Below are positions 53,246-62,948 of a DNA stretch of 64,000 nt, piece by piece. Position 1 is the stretch's first letter, and the number at the start of each line of letters is the position of its first letter. A program made the translations under genes and the position numbers. The stretch lies in assembly GCF_900602065.1 (NCBI RefSeq), contig NZ_UWFN01000095.1, positions 124,001 to 188,000 on the forward strand, read 5' to 3'. The notes under the pieces are model-generated. The model ran no database searches. It was given only the letters and a program-made list of their open reading frames with translations, and had not been told where the DNA came from. Origin of the DNA: Pseudomonas viridiflava. Lineage in GTDB: Bacteria > Pseudomonadota > Gammaproteobacteria > Pseudomonadales > Pseudomonadaceae.

Positions 53246-54827
53246 AACACTCTCGCTGGGCAGCCCTCAGGCCCAGCGCATTCTGCGTCTGTACCACCTC
53301 TATCGACTGACCATCGGCATCATGCTGGTGCTGCTTATCTCCAGCAGTCTGGATATCGAACTGCTGGAAATGGCCAATCCGAACCTGTTTCGCGCCGGAT
53401 GCTGGCTGTATCTGGTTTCCAACATCCTCATCGTCGTACTGCTGGAGCGCCCCACTCGTCAGGCGCAGCTGTTTACCCTGGCGATGGTCGACGCCTTGAT
53501 GCTCTCAGCCCTGTTCTATGCCGGGGGCGGGCCACCCAGCGGGATCGGCAACGTGCTTATCGCCTCCGTCGCGATCAGCAACGTATTGCTCCGCGGTCGT
53601 ACAGGCCTGTTGATAGCGGCCGTCGCGGCCATCGGCATCATCTACCTGACCTTCTACATCAGCTTCAGCACCCCCGCTGCGGCAGGCCATTACCTCCAGG
53701 CCAGTTCGCTGGGCGCGCTGTGCTTCGCCGCCGCAGTACTGGTGCAGGCCCTGACGCGACGCCTGCACATCAGCGAAACACTGGCAGAGCAACGCGCCGC
53801 AGATGTCGATAATCTCGAAGAGCTCAACGCTCTCATTCTGCAACGCATGCGTACCGGCATCATCGTGCTGAACGCCCGGCGTCGTGTGCTGCTGGCCAAT
53901 CAGAGCGCCCTCAATTTGCTGGGCTATGAGCAATTGACCGGGCTGGTTCTCGATACCTATTCGCCGCAGTTGGTGTCACGTCTGCGCCAATGGCTGATCA
54001 ATCCCGTGCTGACACCGCAAAGCATTTCAGTCTCCTCTGCTGGCCCGGTCCTGCAACCGGGCTTCGTCGCACTCAACCGGGGTGATCAACGCCAGACGCT
54101 GATTTTTCTGGAAGATCTGTCGCAGATATCACAACAGGCACAACAACTGAAACTCGCCGCACTGGGTCGCCTCACAGCGGGCATTGCTCACGAAATTCGT
54201 AACCCGTTGGGTGCGATCAGTCATGCCGCGCAGTTACTTAACGAGTCCGAGGAGCTCGGCAGTGCTGATCATCGTCTGGGGCAGATCATTCACGAGCAAT
54301 CGCAACGCATGAATCGCGTCATCGAAAACGTTCTGCAGTTGTCCCGCCAGCGCCACGCCGAACCACACTTGCTGGACTTGAAAACGTGGCTGGAACAGTT
54401 TGTCGACGAGGCTCGCAGCAGGCTGAACGCCAATCAATCGATCCACCTGCTAATCACCCCTGCTCCACTGACCACTCGCATGGACGCCGAACAGCTCAAT
54501 CAAGTGCTCAACAATCTCGTACAAAATGCTTTGCGCTACAGTGGTAAGAGCCATGAGCGTGCGCAAGTGTGGATCAAGCTGTTTCAGGCACCGCTCAGTG
54601 ACCAGGCCATCCTTGAAGTGCTGGACGATGGCCCCGGCGTCCCTCAAGAACACATGACAAAGATGTTTGAGCCCTTTTTCACAACAGAAAGCAAAGGCAC
54701 CGGCCTGGGCCTTTACCTTTCACGGGAGCTTTGCGAGAGCAATCAGGCGCATCTGGACTACACATTTCGGGAAGGTGGCGGCAGTTGTCTGCGTATCACC
54801 TTCGCCCATCCGTTGAAGTTGAGTTGA
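53235..54827 (+). CDS. pilS: Sensor histidine kinase PilS
   Basis: A 530-residue kinase with six N-terminal membrane helices (about residues 20-180), a PAS domain (about 195-300, LEELNALILQRMRTGIIVLNARRRVLLANQSALNLLG), phosphoacceptor His in TAGIAHEIRNPLGAISH, and HATPase_c motifs LNNLVQNALRYSG, DDGPGVPQ and TGLGLYLSRELCESN. PilS senses PilA in the membrane and controls PilR. The start is GTG at 53235, overlapping the PP0621-family gene. pilR begins 2 bases after its stop. Confidence 0.95.
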   Translation: MIAETLSLGSPQAQRILRLYHLYRLTIGIMLVLLISSSLDIELLEMANPNLFRAGCWLYLVSNILIVVLLERPTRQAQLFTLAMVDALMLSALFYAGGGPPSGIGNVLIASVAISNVLLRGRTGLLIAAVAAIGIIYLTFYISFSTPAAAGHYLQASSLGALCFAAAVLVQALTRRLHISETLAEQRAADVDNLEELNALILQRMRTGIIVLNARRRVLLANQSALNLLGYEQLTGLVLDTYSPQLVSRLRQWLINPVLTPQSISVSSAGPVLQPGFVALNRGDQRQTLIFLEDLSQISQQAQQLKLAALGRLTAGIAHEIRNPLGAISHAAQLLNESEELGSADHRLGQIIHEQSQRMNRVIENVLQLSRQRHAEPHLLDLKTWLEQFVDEARSRLNANQSIHLLITPAPLTTRMDAEQLNQVLNNLVQNALRYSGKSHERAQVWIKLFQAPLSDQAILEVLDDGPGVPQEHMTKMFEPFFTTESKGTGLGLYLSRELCESNQAHLDYTFREGGGSCLRITFAHPLKLS

Positions 54828-54829
54828 CC

Positions 54830-56170
54830 ATGAGCCAGCGGCAAAAAATCCTGATAGTCGATGATGAGCCGGACATTCGCGAACTGCTGGAGATCACTCT
54901 GGGCCGGATGAAACTCGATACCCGGAGCGCCTGTAACGTCAAGGAGGCCCGCGATTGGCTGGCTCGTGAGCCATTCGACCTGTGCCTGACCGACATGCGC
55001 TTGCCGGATGGCAATGGTCTTGAACTGGTGCAGCATATCCAGCAGCGCCATACGCTGACGCCGGTGGCCATGATCACCGCCCATGGCAGCCTGGACACGG
55101 CGATTCACGCGCTGAAAGCCGGTGCTTTCGATTTCCTCACCAAACCGGTGGACCTGAGCAGGCTGCGGGAGTTGGTGGGCAGCGCTCTGCGCCTCAAGCA
55201 GCCAATCCAGCCAGAGCCGGGCATCGCTCGTCGCTTGCAGGGAGACTCGCCGCCCATTCAGGCGTTGCGCCAGCAAATCAGCAAACTGGCGCGCAGCCAG
55301 GCACCGGTCTACATCAGCGGTGAATCCGGCAGCGGTAAAGAGCGAGTCGCGCGCCTGATCCATGAACAAGGGCCACGCGCAGAGCAGCCGTTTATCCCGG
55401 TCAACTGCGGCGCGATCCCTTCGGAACTGATGGAAAGCGAGTTTTTTGGCCATCGCAAGGGCAGTTTCAGCGGGGCTCACGAAGATAAACCGGGGCTGTT
55501 TCAGGCGGCCAATGGCGGAACACTGTTTCTGGATGAAGTCGCCGACCTGCCACTGGCCATGCAGGTCAAACTGCTGCGGGCGATTCAGGAAAAATCGGTT
55601 CGTAGCGTCGGCGCTCAGCAGGAGTTGGTGGTGGACGTGCGCGTGCTGTGCGCCACACACAAGGACCTGCAAATCGAAGTCGCCGCCGGGCGCTTTCGTC
55701 AGGATTTGTACTACCGGCTCAACGTGATCGAGTTACAGGTGCCACCGCTGCGTGAGCGTCGCCAGGACATCGAGCAACTGGCCGCACATGTCCTGAAACG
55801 CCTTGCCGATGAATCGTCGCAGCCCCCTGCCCGACTTGATCCGCAAGCGCTGGAGGCACTCAAGAGCTACCGTTTTCCGGGTAACGTGCGCGAACTGGAG
55901 AACATTCTCGAACGCGCCTATACCTTGTGCGAGAACGACCAGATCAACGTAGCCGACCTGCGCCTGGTGCAACCGTCAGCACCGTCGGAACAAGACAGCG
56001 CCAACCTCGCCGACATCGACAACCTTGAAGACTATCTGGAAAGCATCGAGCGCAAACTGATCCTGCAAGCTCTGGAAGAAACCCGCTGGAATCGAACAGC
56101 AGCGGCACAGCGCCTGAACCTGACGTTCAGGTCAATGCGCTATCGGCTTAAAAAGCTTGGGTTGGAGTAG
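54830..56170 (+). CDS. pilR: Sigma-54-dependent response regulator PilR
   Basis: A 446-residue NtrC-family activator. The receiver (residues 1-120) has Asp55 in CLTDMRLPDGNG. The AAA+ domain (about 135-375) has Walker A GESGSGKE, the sigma-54 contact loop as GSFSGA (rather than GAFTGA, as is usual for PilR) and Walker B GGTLFLDEVADLPL. A C-terminal Fis-type HTH ends NRTAAAQRLNLTFRSMRYRLKKLGL. It activates pilA from the promoter at 24119-24133. The ATG at 54830 is chosen over an earlier frame that overlaps pilS. Confidence 0.96.
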   Translation: MSQRQKILIVDDEPDIRELLEITLGRMKLDTRSACNVKEARDWLAREPFDLCLTDMRLPDGNGLELVQHIQQRHTLTPVAMITAHGSLDTAIHALKAGAFDFLTKPVDLSRLRELVGSALRLKQPIQPEPGIARRLQGDSPPIQALRQQISKLARSQAPVYISGESGSGKERVARLIHEQGPRAEQPFIPVNCGAIPSELMESEFFGHRKGSFSGAHEDKPGLFQAANGGTLFLDEVADLPLAMQVKLLRAIQEKSVRSVGAQQELVVDVRVLCATHKDLQIEVAAGRFRQDLYYRLNVIELQVPPLRERRQDIEQLAAHVLKRLADESSQPPARLDPQALEALKSYRFPGNVRELENILERAYTLCENDQINVADLRLVQPSAPSEQDSANLADIDNLEDYLESIERKLILQALEETRWNRTAAAQRLNLTFRSMRYRLKKLGLE

Positions 56171-56353
56171 AGCTGCTGGCACTCAGCAACACATGACCTG
56201 TAGGAGGTCGCCCAGTGTCACTAACAAAGCCCTGTCGCGCAGCAAACATTGAGGCCTCGCTCCAACAAGGATTTAGGTTGGCCGGGCGGCATCAGAGCGC
56301 CTGAAGCTCTGTATCCATCAACCATCCATACTTTTTAAACTGCAATGCCATCC

Positions 56354-56431
56354 CTGTGGGAGCGGTGCTTGCCCGCGATATCGGCGCCGCGGTGTATCAG
56401 GCATTTCGCGTCATTGTTCTTCGCGAGCAAG
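56354..56431. repeat. Degenerate REP-type repeat, 'GCTTGCCCGCGATA' class
   Basis: The left arm CTGTGGGAGCGGTGCTTGCCC is complete, but the right arm is eroded to TTCGCGAGCAAGC. It lies in the 268-base convergent gap between pilR and thiO; a fragment GCCTCGCTCCAACA of another class lies at about 56252-56265. Confidence 0.7.
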
Positions 56432-56438
56432 CGTTGAG

Positions 56439-57548
56439 CTACGCCAGCAGCCCTCTCACCCTTCCCGTCGGCGCATACGGTACCGGATCTATCACCGGCT
56501 CACGTCCGACCAGCAGGTCTGCCAGCAACTGGCACGACGCAGGCGCCAGTACCAGGCCGTTGCGATAATGGCCGCAATTGAGCCATAGCCCAGCAAACCC
56601 GGGCAGCTCGCCGATGTAGGGAATACCTTCAGGCGAGCCCGGACGCAGGCCTGCCCAATGACCAACCACCTGAGCGTCAGCCAACGCAGGCAGCAGCTCG
56701 ATCGCAGAAGCCTTGAGGCTTTCCAGTGCGACATCGGTGGGGGTCTTGTTGAAGCCTTCGTGCTCCAGCGTGCTGCCGATCAGAATATGCCCGTCACGCC
56801 GGGGGATCGCGTATCGCCCCTTGGCAAGCACCATGCTCGGCAGAAAGTCCGACGCGCATTTGTACAGAATCATCTGGCCCTTGACCGGCTCGACCGGTAG
56901 CTCAAGGCCAAGCGTCTTGAGCAACTCGCCACTCCAGGCCCCGGCCGCCAGTACTACCTGATCGCCGAGAACATCCCCGGAAGAGGTACTCACGCCCAGC
57001 ACCCGGTCGCCCTCGCGGACAAAACCCAGCACTTCACAGTGCTCATGGACGGTGACATTGGGCAGCGCCAGCAAGGCGGCTTTAAGGGATTTGACCAGCC
57101 GCGGATTGCGCACGTTAGCCACGTTAGCCATGTAGATGGCCCGCGTGTAGCCCTCGCCCAGCACGGGCACCGCATCGTGCACCGCAGAGATGTTCACCGA
57201 ACTCAACGGTCGCCCCTCGCGCACCGCCCACTCCAGCGCCTGCTGTTCATCATCCAGATCCAGCCAGTACAAACCGGTGGTGTGGACTTCGGGATCGACG
57301 CCTGTCTGTGCAAACAGGCGTTCGGCGAGTTGTGGATAAAAATCCTGCGACCAATGCGCCAGCGCTGTTACTGCAGCGCTGTAACGCCAGGGATAAAGTG
57401 GAGAAACAATGCCGCCGCCCGCCCAAGAGGACTCTTGCCCTACATCGGAGCGTTCCAGCAGCACGACCTTTTCCACTTCGGATGCGAGGTTGAACGCCGT
57501 CAACAGACCGATCACACCCCCGCCAACAATCACAACCTGCCTGGACAT
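56439..57548 (-). CDS. thiO: Glycine oxidase ThiO
   Basis: A 369-residue FAD-dependent amine oxidase. The N-terminal dinucleotide motif is VVIVGGGVIGLLTAFNLA, with SSWAGGGIVSPLYPW next; the C-terminal substrate/FAD site is HWAGLRPGSPEGIPYIGEL and NCGHYRNGLVLAPASC. It oxidises glycine to the imine used to build the thiazole of thiamine. The ATG at 57548 is chosen; a TTG five codons upstream is possible. It begins 23 bases after the pilE stop on the same strand, so it may share its transcript. thiO next to pilR is also seen in P. aeruginosa. Confidence 0.93.
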   Translation of the reverse strand: MSRQVVIVGGGVIGLLTAFNLASEVEKVVLLERSDVGQESSWAGGGIVSPLYPWRYSAAVTALAHWSQDFYPQLAERLFAQTGVDPEVHTTGLYWLDLDDEQQALEWAVREGRPLSSVNISAVHDAVPVLGEGYTRAIYMANVANVRNPRLVKSLKAALLALPNVTVHEHCEVLGFVREGDRVLGVSTSSGDVLGDQVVLAAGAWSGELLKTLGLELPVEPVKGQMILYKCASDFLPSMVLAKGRYAIPRRDGHILIGSTLEHEGFNKTPTDVALESLKASAIELLPALADAQVVGHWAGLRPGSPEGIPYIGELPGFAGLWLNCGHYRNGLVLAPASCQLLADLLVGREPVIDPVPYAPTGRVRGLLA

Positions 57549-57571
57549 CTTGCTCTCATTCAAAAGGCCGA

Positions 57572-57994
57572 TCAGCGGCCCCAGCAGTCTTTACTGGCCA
57601 GACCCGTGGAGTTGCTGATAGCGCCGGTATTGGTAATGACGAAATTGCCGCATTTGTCACCGTTCATCATCGACCCTGCCACAGGTGTCGCAGTCAATGT
57701 GAACGTCTGATCGGCCCGAACTGCAGCGATGGTGTAATAAGCGTTACCCGGCGAAATAATCAGGTTTACCGCCGCGTTGCCTCCGGCGGCAGCGACATCC
57801 GTATATTTACCGTTGCGGGAGAAGAACCGCTCAAGTGCCTGAGTCTGCTCAGTCAACAGGCTGGCAATCTCCGCCCGATGGGTACGCCTCACATATTCCG
57901 TGTAACTGGGGTACGCAATGGAAGCAAGAATACCGACAATCGCTACGACAATCATGAGTTCCATCAAGGTAAAGCCTGTTGATCTGCTGCGCAT
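57572..57994 (-). CDS. pilE: Minor type IV pilin PilE
   Basis: A 140-residue prepilin. The leader ends MRSRSTG with cleavage before [24 protein letters not shown]; the globular part has [33 protein letters not shown] and two C-terminal cysteines (KCGNF and DCWGR) forming the D-loop. PilE is a bridging minor pilin in the PilVWX-PilY1 tip complex. It is the last minor pilin of the operon, 12 bases after pilY1. Confidence 0.94.
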   Translation of the reverse strand: MRSRSTGFTLMELMIVVAIVGILASIAYPSYTEYVRRTHRAEIASLLTEQTQALERFFSRNGKYTDVAAAGGNAAVNLIISPGNAYYTIAAVRADQTFTLTATPVAGSMMNGDKCGNFVITNTGAISNSTGLASKDCWGR

Positions 57995-58006
57995 CCGCCG
58001 TATTCC

Positions 58007-61000
58007 TTACTGTATTTGCCGCCACATGATGCGTTGGTAAACGTTGTTGCCGCTACCATCACCCTTCGTTGGAAGACGAATGAAATTACCGCTGGAATCG
58101 ATGATATACATGTTGTCATCCGCGCCAGCCAGTCCGGCCACGACCGCGACCAGATTCGGAATACCCGTGCCGATCGCAATGCCCGCCACGCGCGAATCGG
58201 CAGAGTCGATCTTGCCGTCGCCGTTGGTATCCAGAATCGCGTAATTAAGCATTCCGCCCTTGGCAGCATCCAGCTGGAAAACCCGTCCGGTACCCGTGCT
58301 TTCACAAGGGTCCGCCGAGTTGACTGCAGCGGTGGTGAAAAGAATCCGCCCACGAGTGGTTTGTGCCGGGTAGATCACTCGCTCGCCGACAAAAGGCTCA
58401 GTCGTGTTCAGAAGCAGATACCAGCCCCTCTTTGACGCCCAATCAACGTCATTGCTGGACGTCGTGGTGTAAGAGGCGCCGTTGCCGGTGATGGTGCCCG
58501 TGATGGTTTGTGGCTGCAAACCACTTTGCGTCACGTCACCTACACCGGTATCGGGATCCCAGACCGCATAAAACCCCTGTTGGTCAGTGGTGGTTTTATC
58601 CGCGACCTCCATGAATTTACCGGTGCCGAAATAGACCATTTTGCCGTTGGTAGGATGGTCTACCAGCAGAGGCTGCACGGTGATCGGCTGTGTAGCACCG
58701 CCCGGTGCGGTAAACAGGGGTTTGTTGCCAAAGGCGACTCCCCAACTACTGGCCGCCGCGCCGCTCATGTCGAACTTCCACATGCGCCCTTTCAAGTCGC
58801 CAGCATAGGCCGCTTGCACAACGTTCTGCGCGTTGACCCGCAATTTTACCGAAGACAGACCGTTGTCCGCTGCGGCATAGGCCGCCGGAATCGGGATCTC
58901 TCTGATCACGGCTCCGGTGGCGGCGTTGAGCACGAACAATGATGCGTTGCCGGTAAAGCTGCCGTAGCCATTACCCACTACGACAATGCCAGTGCCGTTG
59001 GCCATACGCGCCACATCAGGCTTTGAATAGGCATAACCAAGATTGTTGTAGAGATTGGCAGGCGTAGAGGTATCAGGGGCCTTGACCTCCCATAATGCGC
59101 CGATGTTACTGGCAGTACCCTGAAACAGACTGATCGCAAAGAACGCCTTGCCACCCGCGCCGGTGCCGCCGTAAGCAACGGTCGACCAAGTGCTTCCGAT
59201 CTGGGTATCGAAAACGCTGATCTGACCGTCAACTGTGAACTTGTGGACCCCGGAACCGTAGGTTGGCGACGCAATAGTTGCGAGTGACGTCAATGCAGTC
59301 GACGGCATATACGCGTAGCGACGAGCCCCCGTGGTCGCATTGATGACGTTGAAAAAACCGTCATTGGCGTTAACCAGCAGGTTGAGGTTCATGTTGGCTG
59401 CTTTGGTCGTCAGATACGTCGCGTACGAGGTATTACCGGTCAGGTCCGCAGAGGTCTTTTCGGTAGGCTGCGCAACCGTAAGAGGTGAGTTGATGATGTC
59501 GCCCAACAAGCGAGTGCGGGTGCGCAACCGGCTGTTCGCAGTCCCTTGAGTCCACGCAATGAGCTGCGCTCCGGTGAAACCTGTTGGCAAGGTCGCATTG
59601 AGGGCAGTTTGTTGTGGCGTGGAAAAATTAGTGAAGTTGAGGGTGATCTTTGCTGACGTGGCGGTGTTCCATGACTCGAAAACCGGAGCAGTTGCCGTGC
59701 TGGTGATTTGCGAGTCGGTGCTCCAGGCGGGTGTGGTTTGCTGAACGCCGGTAGTGCCATCCAGGTTGTAAGCCCTGATCGTGCCGCGCCAGTCAGCAGG
59801 GTCGTACAGGGTCTGATAGATCCGCGTAGAGGAAGTAAGCGTTGAAGAGCTCGCCGCCCCGCCACCGCCCGAACCGGCCTTGGCATAAATATCACTGAGT
59901 GTCAGGTTGAGCGCGTTGGTCAGCCCGGCGCTGTCGTTAGTCTGGTAGTACTTGCCGTGCCCATGATTGTCGTCGGCAGCGTCGATGAGCATCTGGTCCC
60001 CCAGCGTAAAGCCGATGGTGTAGGTACTCATGTTCTGCTTGTTGAAACCGGTGGTGTCCCAGCTTTTGCCAGTCAGGTCAGTGCCATCCGAGGTTTTTCG
60101 CATATCAATGTCGTAGGCGAATTTAGCCAGGTCATCGAGGTAGAACGTACTGCCCTCGTCATCACCCACCAGAGTGCCGTCGTTAGCGGCGTTCAAATCC
60201 CAGTTGGGCAGCGACCGCGAGGAATCGGCAAGGTCATCCGGATCGTTGGTGGGAAACGTCCGGTCATAGGTCGGCAAACCATCAGTGATCACCACGCCAT
60301 AGTTCTTCTGGCAGCGATACTGAATCGGGCTGGTATAAGTCGTCGGGGGACTTGGATAGTAAGAGGTCATCCCCCGAAAATAACGTGTGATCTCATAGTA
60401 AGTTTCCGCCATCGGCGTATTGGCCGATGGCGTCAGTGCCGCAATGGAGTTTTTCAGATTATTGATATTGGTCGTGGCCTGCGCCTGAGTCACCGGTGTG
60501 GGCTGATAAACCGTTGCAGTCACTGGCGAAAGGTCGGCAACAGGTCTGGTAATTCTGCCGCCGGGGCCGAGGTCGAAATTATTGGGGTCATTAAATTGGG
60601 CCAGGCCAATGCGCAACGACGTGTTGTTGGTCACCAGATTGGTAGCGACGGTCTTGGCAATGTTCATCCGGTAATCATTGGGGATGTTGCCGGTGGTGTA
60701 GTCCCTGAACCCCAGCAAGTTCTGCGGGACCTGATCTATCAACCAGGATAGGTAGTTGGCGGTGTAACGTGTCTGCCCGTTTCCGGCTGGGTCCGGTAGT
60801 TTCATGCAGCGCTGAAAACCATTGCGATAAATAGGTATCCCGCCCACCAGACATTGAAGCGAAAGCCCAATTAAGCCAAGTGCGCTGACATCCGCCAATG
60901 CCAACGTCTCGTTTCCCGAGATCTCCTTCAACTCAAGACAAGGTACAACAAGTAACCCGTTCAGGCAGTTGGGAAGATAACTCACAGGGGTACGGGCTAC

Positions 61001-61207
61001 AGTCGGATCAAAACCCGATGCCCAGATAATGTTGTACATACTCCCCGAGTTATCCACCAACAACATCAGATTAGGCGGCACCGCCGGAGAGCTGAGCAGC
61101 GGCACTTGCGCGGGGGTAAACGCATACGCGGGGGCCGTCAGGTACAACGCCAGTAATGCACCGTAGACATACTTCAGAATACGGGCCGGCAACCTAGCAA
61201 TTGGCAT
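58007..61207 (-). CDS. pilY1: PilY1, pilus tip-associated adhesin/mechanosensor
   Basis: A 1066-residue exported protein with a signal peptide (ending near APAYAF). The N-terminal von Willebrand A domain has the MIDAS motif LVDNSGSM (DxSxS). The C-terminal ~500 residues form a PilY1-type beta-propeller, with repeats such as YGSGVHKFTVDGQI and VVVGNGYGSFTGNASLFVLN and an EF-hand-like calcium loop DTNGDGKIDSAD near residues 992-1003. It binds Ca2+, supports pilus extension and adhesion, and signals surface contact. No RGD tripeptide is visible. It overlaps pilX by 14 bases. Confidence 0.95.
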   Translation of the reverse strand: MPIARLPARILKYVYGALLALYLTAPAYAFTPAQVPLLSSPAVPPNLMLLVDNSGSMYNIIWASGFDPTVARTPVSYLPNCLNGLLVVPCLELKEISGNETLALADVSALGLIGLSLQCLVGGIPIYRNGFQRCMKLPDPAGNGQTRYTANYLSWLIDQVPQNLLGFRDYTTGNIPNDYRMNIAKTVATNLVTNNTSLRIGLAQFNDPNNFDLGPGGRITRPVADLSPVTATVYQPTPVTQAQATTNINNLKNSIAALTPSANTPMAETYYEITRYFRGMTSYYPSPPTTYTSPIQYRCQKNYGVVITDGLPTYDRTFPTNDPDDLADSSRSLPNWDLNAANDGTLVGDDEGSTFYLDDLAKFAYDIDMRKTSDGTDLTGKSWDTTGFNKQNMSTYTIGFTLGDQMLIDAADDNHGHGKYYQTNDSAGLTNALNLTLSDIYAKAGSGGGGAASSSTLTSSTRIYQTLYDPADWRGTIRAYNLDGTTGVQQTTPAWSTDSQITSTATAPVFESWNTATSAKITLNFTNFSTPQQTALNATLPTGFTGAQLIAWTQGTANSRLRTRTRLLGDIINSPLTVAQPTEKTSADLTGNTSYATYLTTKAANMNLNLLVNANDGFFNVINATTGARRYAYMPSTALTSLATIASPTYGSGVHKFTVDGQISVFDTQIGSTWSTVAYGGTGAGGKAFFAISLFQGTASNIGALWEVKAPDTSTPANLYNNLGYAYSKPDVARMANGTGIVVVGNGYGSFTGNASLFVLNAATGAVIREIPIPAAYAAADNGLSSVKLRVNAQNVVQAAYAGDLKGRMWKFDMSGAAASSWGVAFGNKPLFTAPGGATQPITVQPLLVDHPTNGKMVYFGTGKFMEVADKTTTDQQGFYAVWDPDTGVGDVTQSGLQPQTITGTITGNGASYTTTSSNDVDWASKRGWYLLLNTTEPFVGERVIYPAQTTRGRILFTTAAVNSADPCESTGTGRVFQLDAAKGGMLNYAILDTNGDGKIDSADSRVAGIAIGTGIPNLVAVVAGLAGADDNMYIIDSSGNFIRLPTKGDGSGNNVYQRIMWRQIQ

Positions 61208-61706
61208 AAATACTCTCCAGTACCGTTCTCGATACCCCTTGAACTACGCTCGCCGTCACCCGATAAAGGGTGACGGAACTGCTGGCCGAACAAGTAGGCG
61301 GCCGATTGACCGGCGAGGCGGTGACACCAATGTTCTGAATCACATAAAAGCCCCCGCCCGCGGCTACCCATGGAACGCCCGCCGAACTGTTGCCTGCCGC
61401 AGTGACTGAAGTTGAATCAGCCGGAGGCGCGCACGCGGCCGTAGTCGTGCAGGCGGCCAATGAATAACCCGCGACCTGAATAGCCGACTCGCCAAGCCGC
61501 AGCACTGCTTCTGCCATCTGAAAGGACTGATTGCGTACCGTCACGCTGCCTGCCATTTTTTCCTGCAAGGTTGCGTTCTGCATCGACGAGACGCCCACCA
61601 GCGTCAGCAGCAGCAAAAAGACCAGGCTGATCAACAGCACCATGCCCTTTTGCCTGGAAGGATATCCCTTTGAAATAGCGCGCGAGCTTGTCTTCATGGC
61701 ATGCAT
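61194..61706 (-). CDS. pilX: Minor type IV pilin-like protein PilX
   Basis: About 170 residues (PilX_N family). A basic leader (ISKGYPSRQKG) precedes MVLLISLVFLLLLTLVGVSSMQNATLQEKMAGSVTVRNQSFQMAEAVLR, the characteristic N-helix; Met replaces the usual Phe after the cleavage Gly. ATG at 61706 or 61697 could start it; a longer opening is rejected because it overlaps pilW. It joins PilV/PilW/PilY1 at the tip. Three cysteines lie in the globular part. Confidence 0.9.
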   Translation of the reverse strand: MHAMKTSSRAISKGYPSRQKGMVLLISLVFLLLLTLVGVSSMQNATLQEKMAGSVTVRNQSFQMAEAVLRLGESAIQVAGYSLAACTTTAACAPPADSTSVTAAGNSSAGVPWVAAGGGFYVIQNIGVTASPVNRPPTCSASSSVTLYRVTASVVQGVSRTVLESIYANC

Positions 61707-61710
61707 CCGT

Positions 61711-62418
61711 TCAGAACCGGTTACGCAAAGCAGCAACCACGTTATAGGTCTGGTTACGCACTTTCCCCGCCGGGTCAAATACGGTCAGGGTCAGGCGCAC
61801 GCTGCGAATACTGGAGGCCAGCGCGGGGCTGCTGATAACTCTGGTGTAGGACATCGGTGCACCGGCTATCCCGAAATCGACGGTGAATGCCTGAACGTTA
61901 CTCACCAACGGCTGCGGTGGTTCACTGCCATTTCCGACCTTCATCCTCAAATCGGTCCCGCTCAGGCTGTAAGTGATCTTGCGCAGGGGGAAAGTGGTTT
62001 CTCCCACTCCTGGCGCGCGCGCTCCGCTATAGATGCGGGAGGTAGTCTTGCAATCAGAGACCACGCTCCAGGTCGGCGAACTGCCGGATGTGCCCACGTC
62101 GGCGGTCACCAGCGTCAGTGTGTTGGTGGCGTTATCCCAAAGAATCGGATTAGTGAAATCAGCAGGCTTGGCGATTGCCGGGGCGACGATCGTCGTATCG
62201 AAATCAAGGCAGCCATACATCCCGGTCATGCGGATTTCCTGCATCAACTTGCTCAGGGCGAAACGCGCATCTTCCTGCATCCGTGCGGCAGCATTCTGAG
62301 ACTGATAAGTGCCTTTGGAGGCGATGAAAATCTGCACGATGCCCATGCTCACGATCAAGCCCAGCACCAGCGCCACCATGATCTCGACCAGACCAAAACC
62401 CCGAACAGATCTGTTCAT
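61711..62418 (-). CDS. pilW: Minor type IV pilin-like protein PilW
   Basis: A 235-residue PilW-family protein. It starts MNRSVRGFGLVEIMVALVLGLIVSMGIVQIFIASKGTYQSQNAAARMQEDARFALSKL, split here as RGFGLVEIMVALVLG and MGIVQIFIASKGTYQ; the cleavage site is G7/F8. It is a large minor pilin of the tip complex. It overlaps pilV by 4 bases. Confidence 0.92.
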   Translation of the reverse strand: MNRSVRGFGLVEIMVALVLGLIVSMGIVQIFIASKGTYQSQNAAARMQEDARFALSKLMQEIRMTGMYGCLDFDTTIVAPAIAKPADFTNPILWDNATNTLTLVTADVGTSGSSPTWSVVSDCKTTSRIYSGARAPGVGETTFPLRKITYSLSGTDLRMKVGNGSEPPQPLVSNVQAFTVDFGIAGAPMSYTRVISSPALASSIRSVRLTLTVFDPAGKVRNQTYNVVAALRNRF

Positions 62419-62948
62419 GGGGCTACCACGTCGTTAACACCGATGCGTGTACTCAGGACAAACTGTTGCGGGTTGGTCGCGCCCGGGGTTCTGCCCAGAA
62501 AAGTATCGCTTGCAGCGGCAGCCCGCGTGTCATCCCAGGTAATCGTGATGGTCACAACGGGTTTGGCGATCACGATCTTGCTGTTGGCACCGGCGGTTCC
62601 GGCAAAGTTAGTGATATTGCTGCTGAAGTCGGCCAGGTCCTGCGTGACGGCATTGCTCATATTGCTAGCACTGGCTGCGGGCGCATTGGCCAATGAAGCC
62701 AGTGCATAGCTAGCCAGGACATTGGAACCATTGTTCGCGGCATTACCATCTACGTTCGCCCGGATGCGGTCCATCATGTCGTAGGCGATGAAGCTGGCCT
62801 GACTGGTCATGGCCGAGCTGTCGGTATACCTAAGTGCGTTAAGTTGAATCGCGGCAGCCCCCAACAGGCCAATGCCTAAAATCAGCACAGACACCAACAC
62901 CTCGATCAGCGTCATGCCAATCTGACTACCCTTTCGTCCCTTAACCAT
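62415..62948 (-). CDS. pilV: Minor type IV pilin-like protein PilV
   Basis: About 177 residues. The prepilin motif is KGSQIGMTLIEVLVSVLILGIGLLGAAAIQLNALRYTDSS, as in PilV/GspI-type minor pilins, with Met after the cleavage Gly. The ATG at 62948 has GGAAA upstream and overlaps the fimU stop; a GTG four codons upstream is an alternative. It acts with PilW, PilX and PilY1. Confidence 0.9.
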   Translation of the reverse strand: MVKGRKGSQIGMTLIEVLVSVLILGIGLLGAAAIQLNALRYTDSSAMTSQASFIAYDMMDRIRANVDGNAANNGSNVLASYALASLANAPAASASNMSNAVTQDLADFSSNITNFAGTAGANSKIVIAKPVVTITITWDDTRAAAASDTFLGRTPGATNPQQFVLSTRIGVNDVVAP

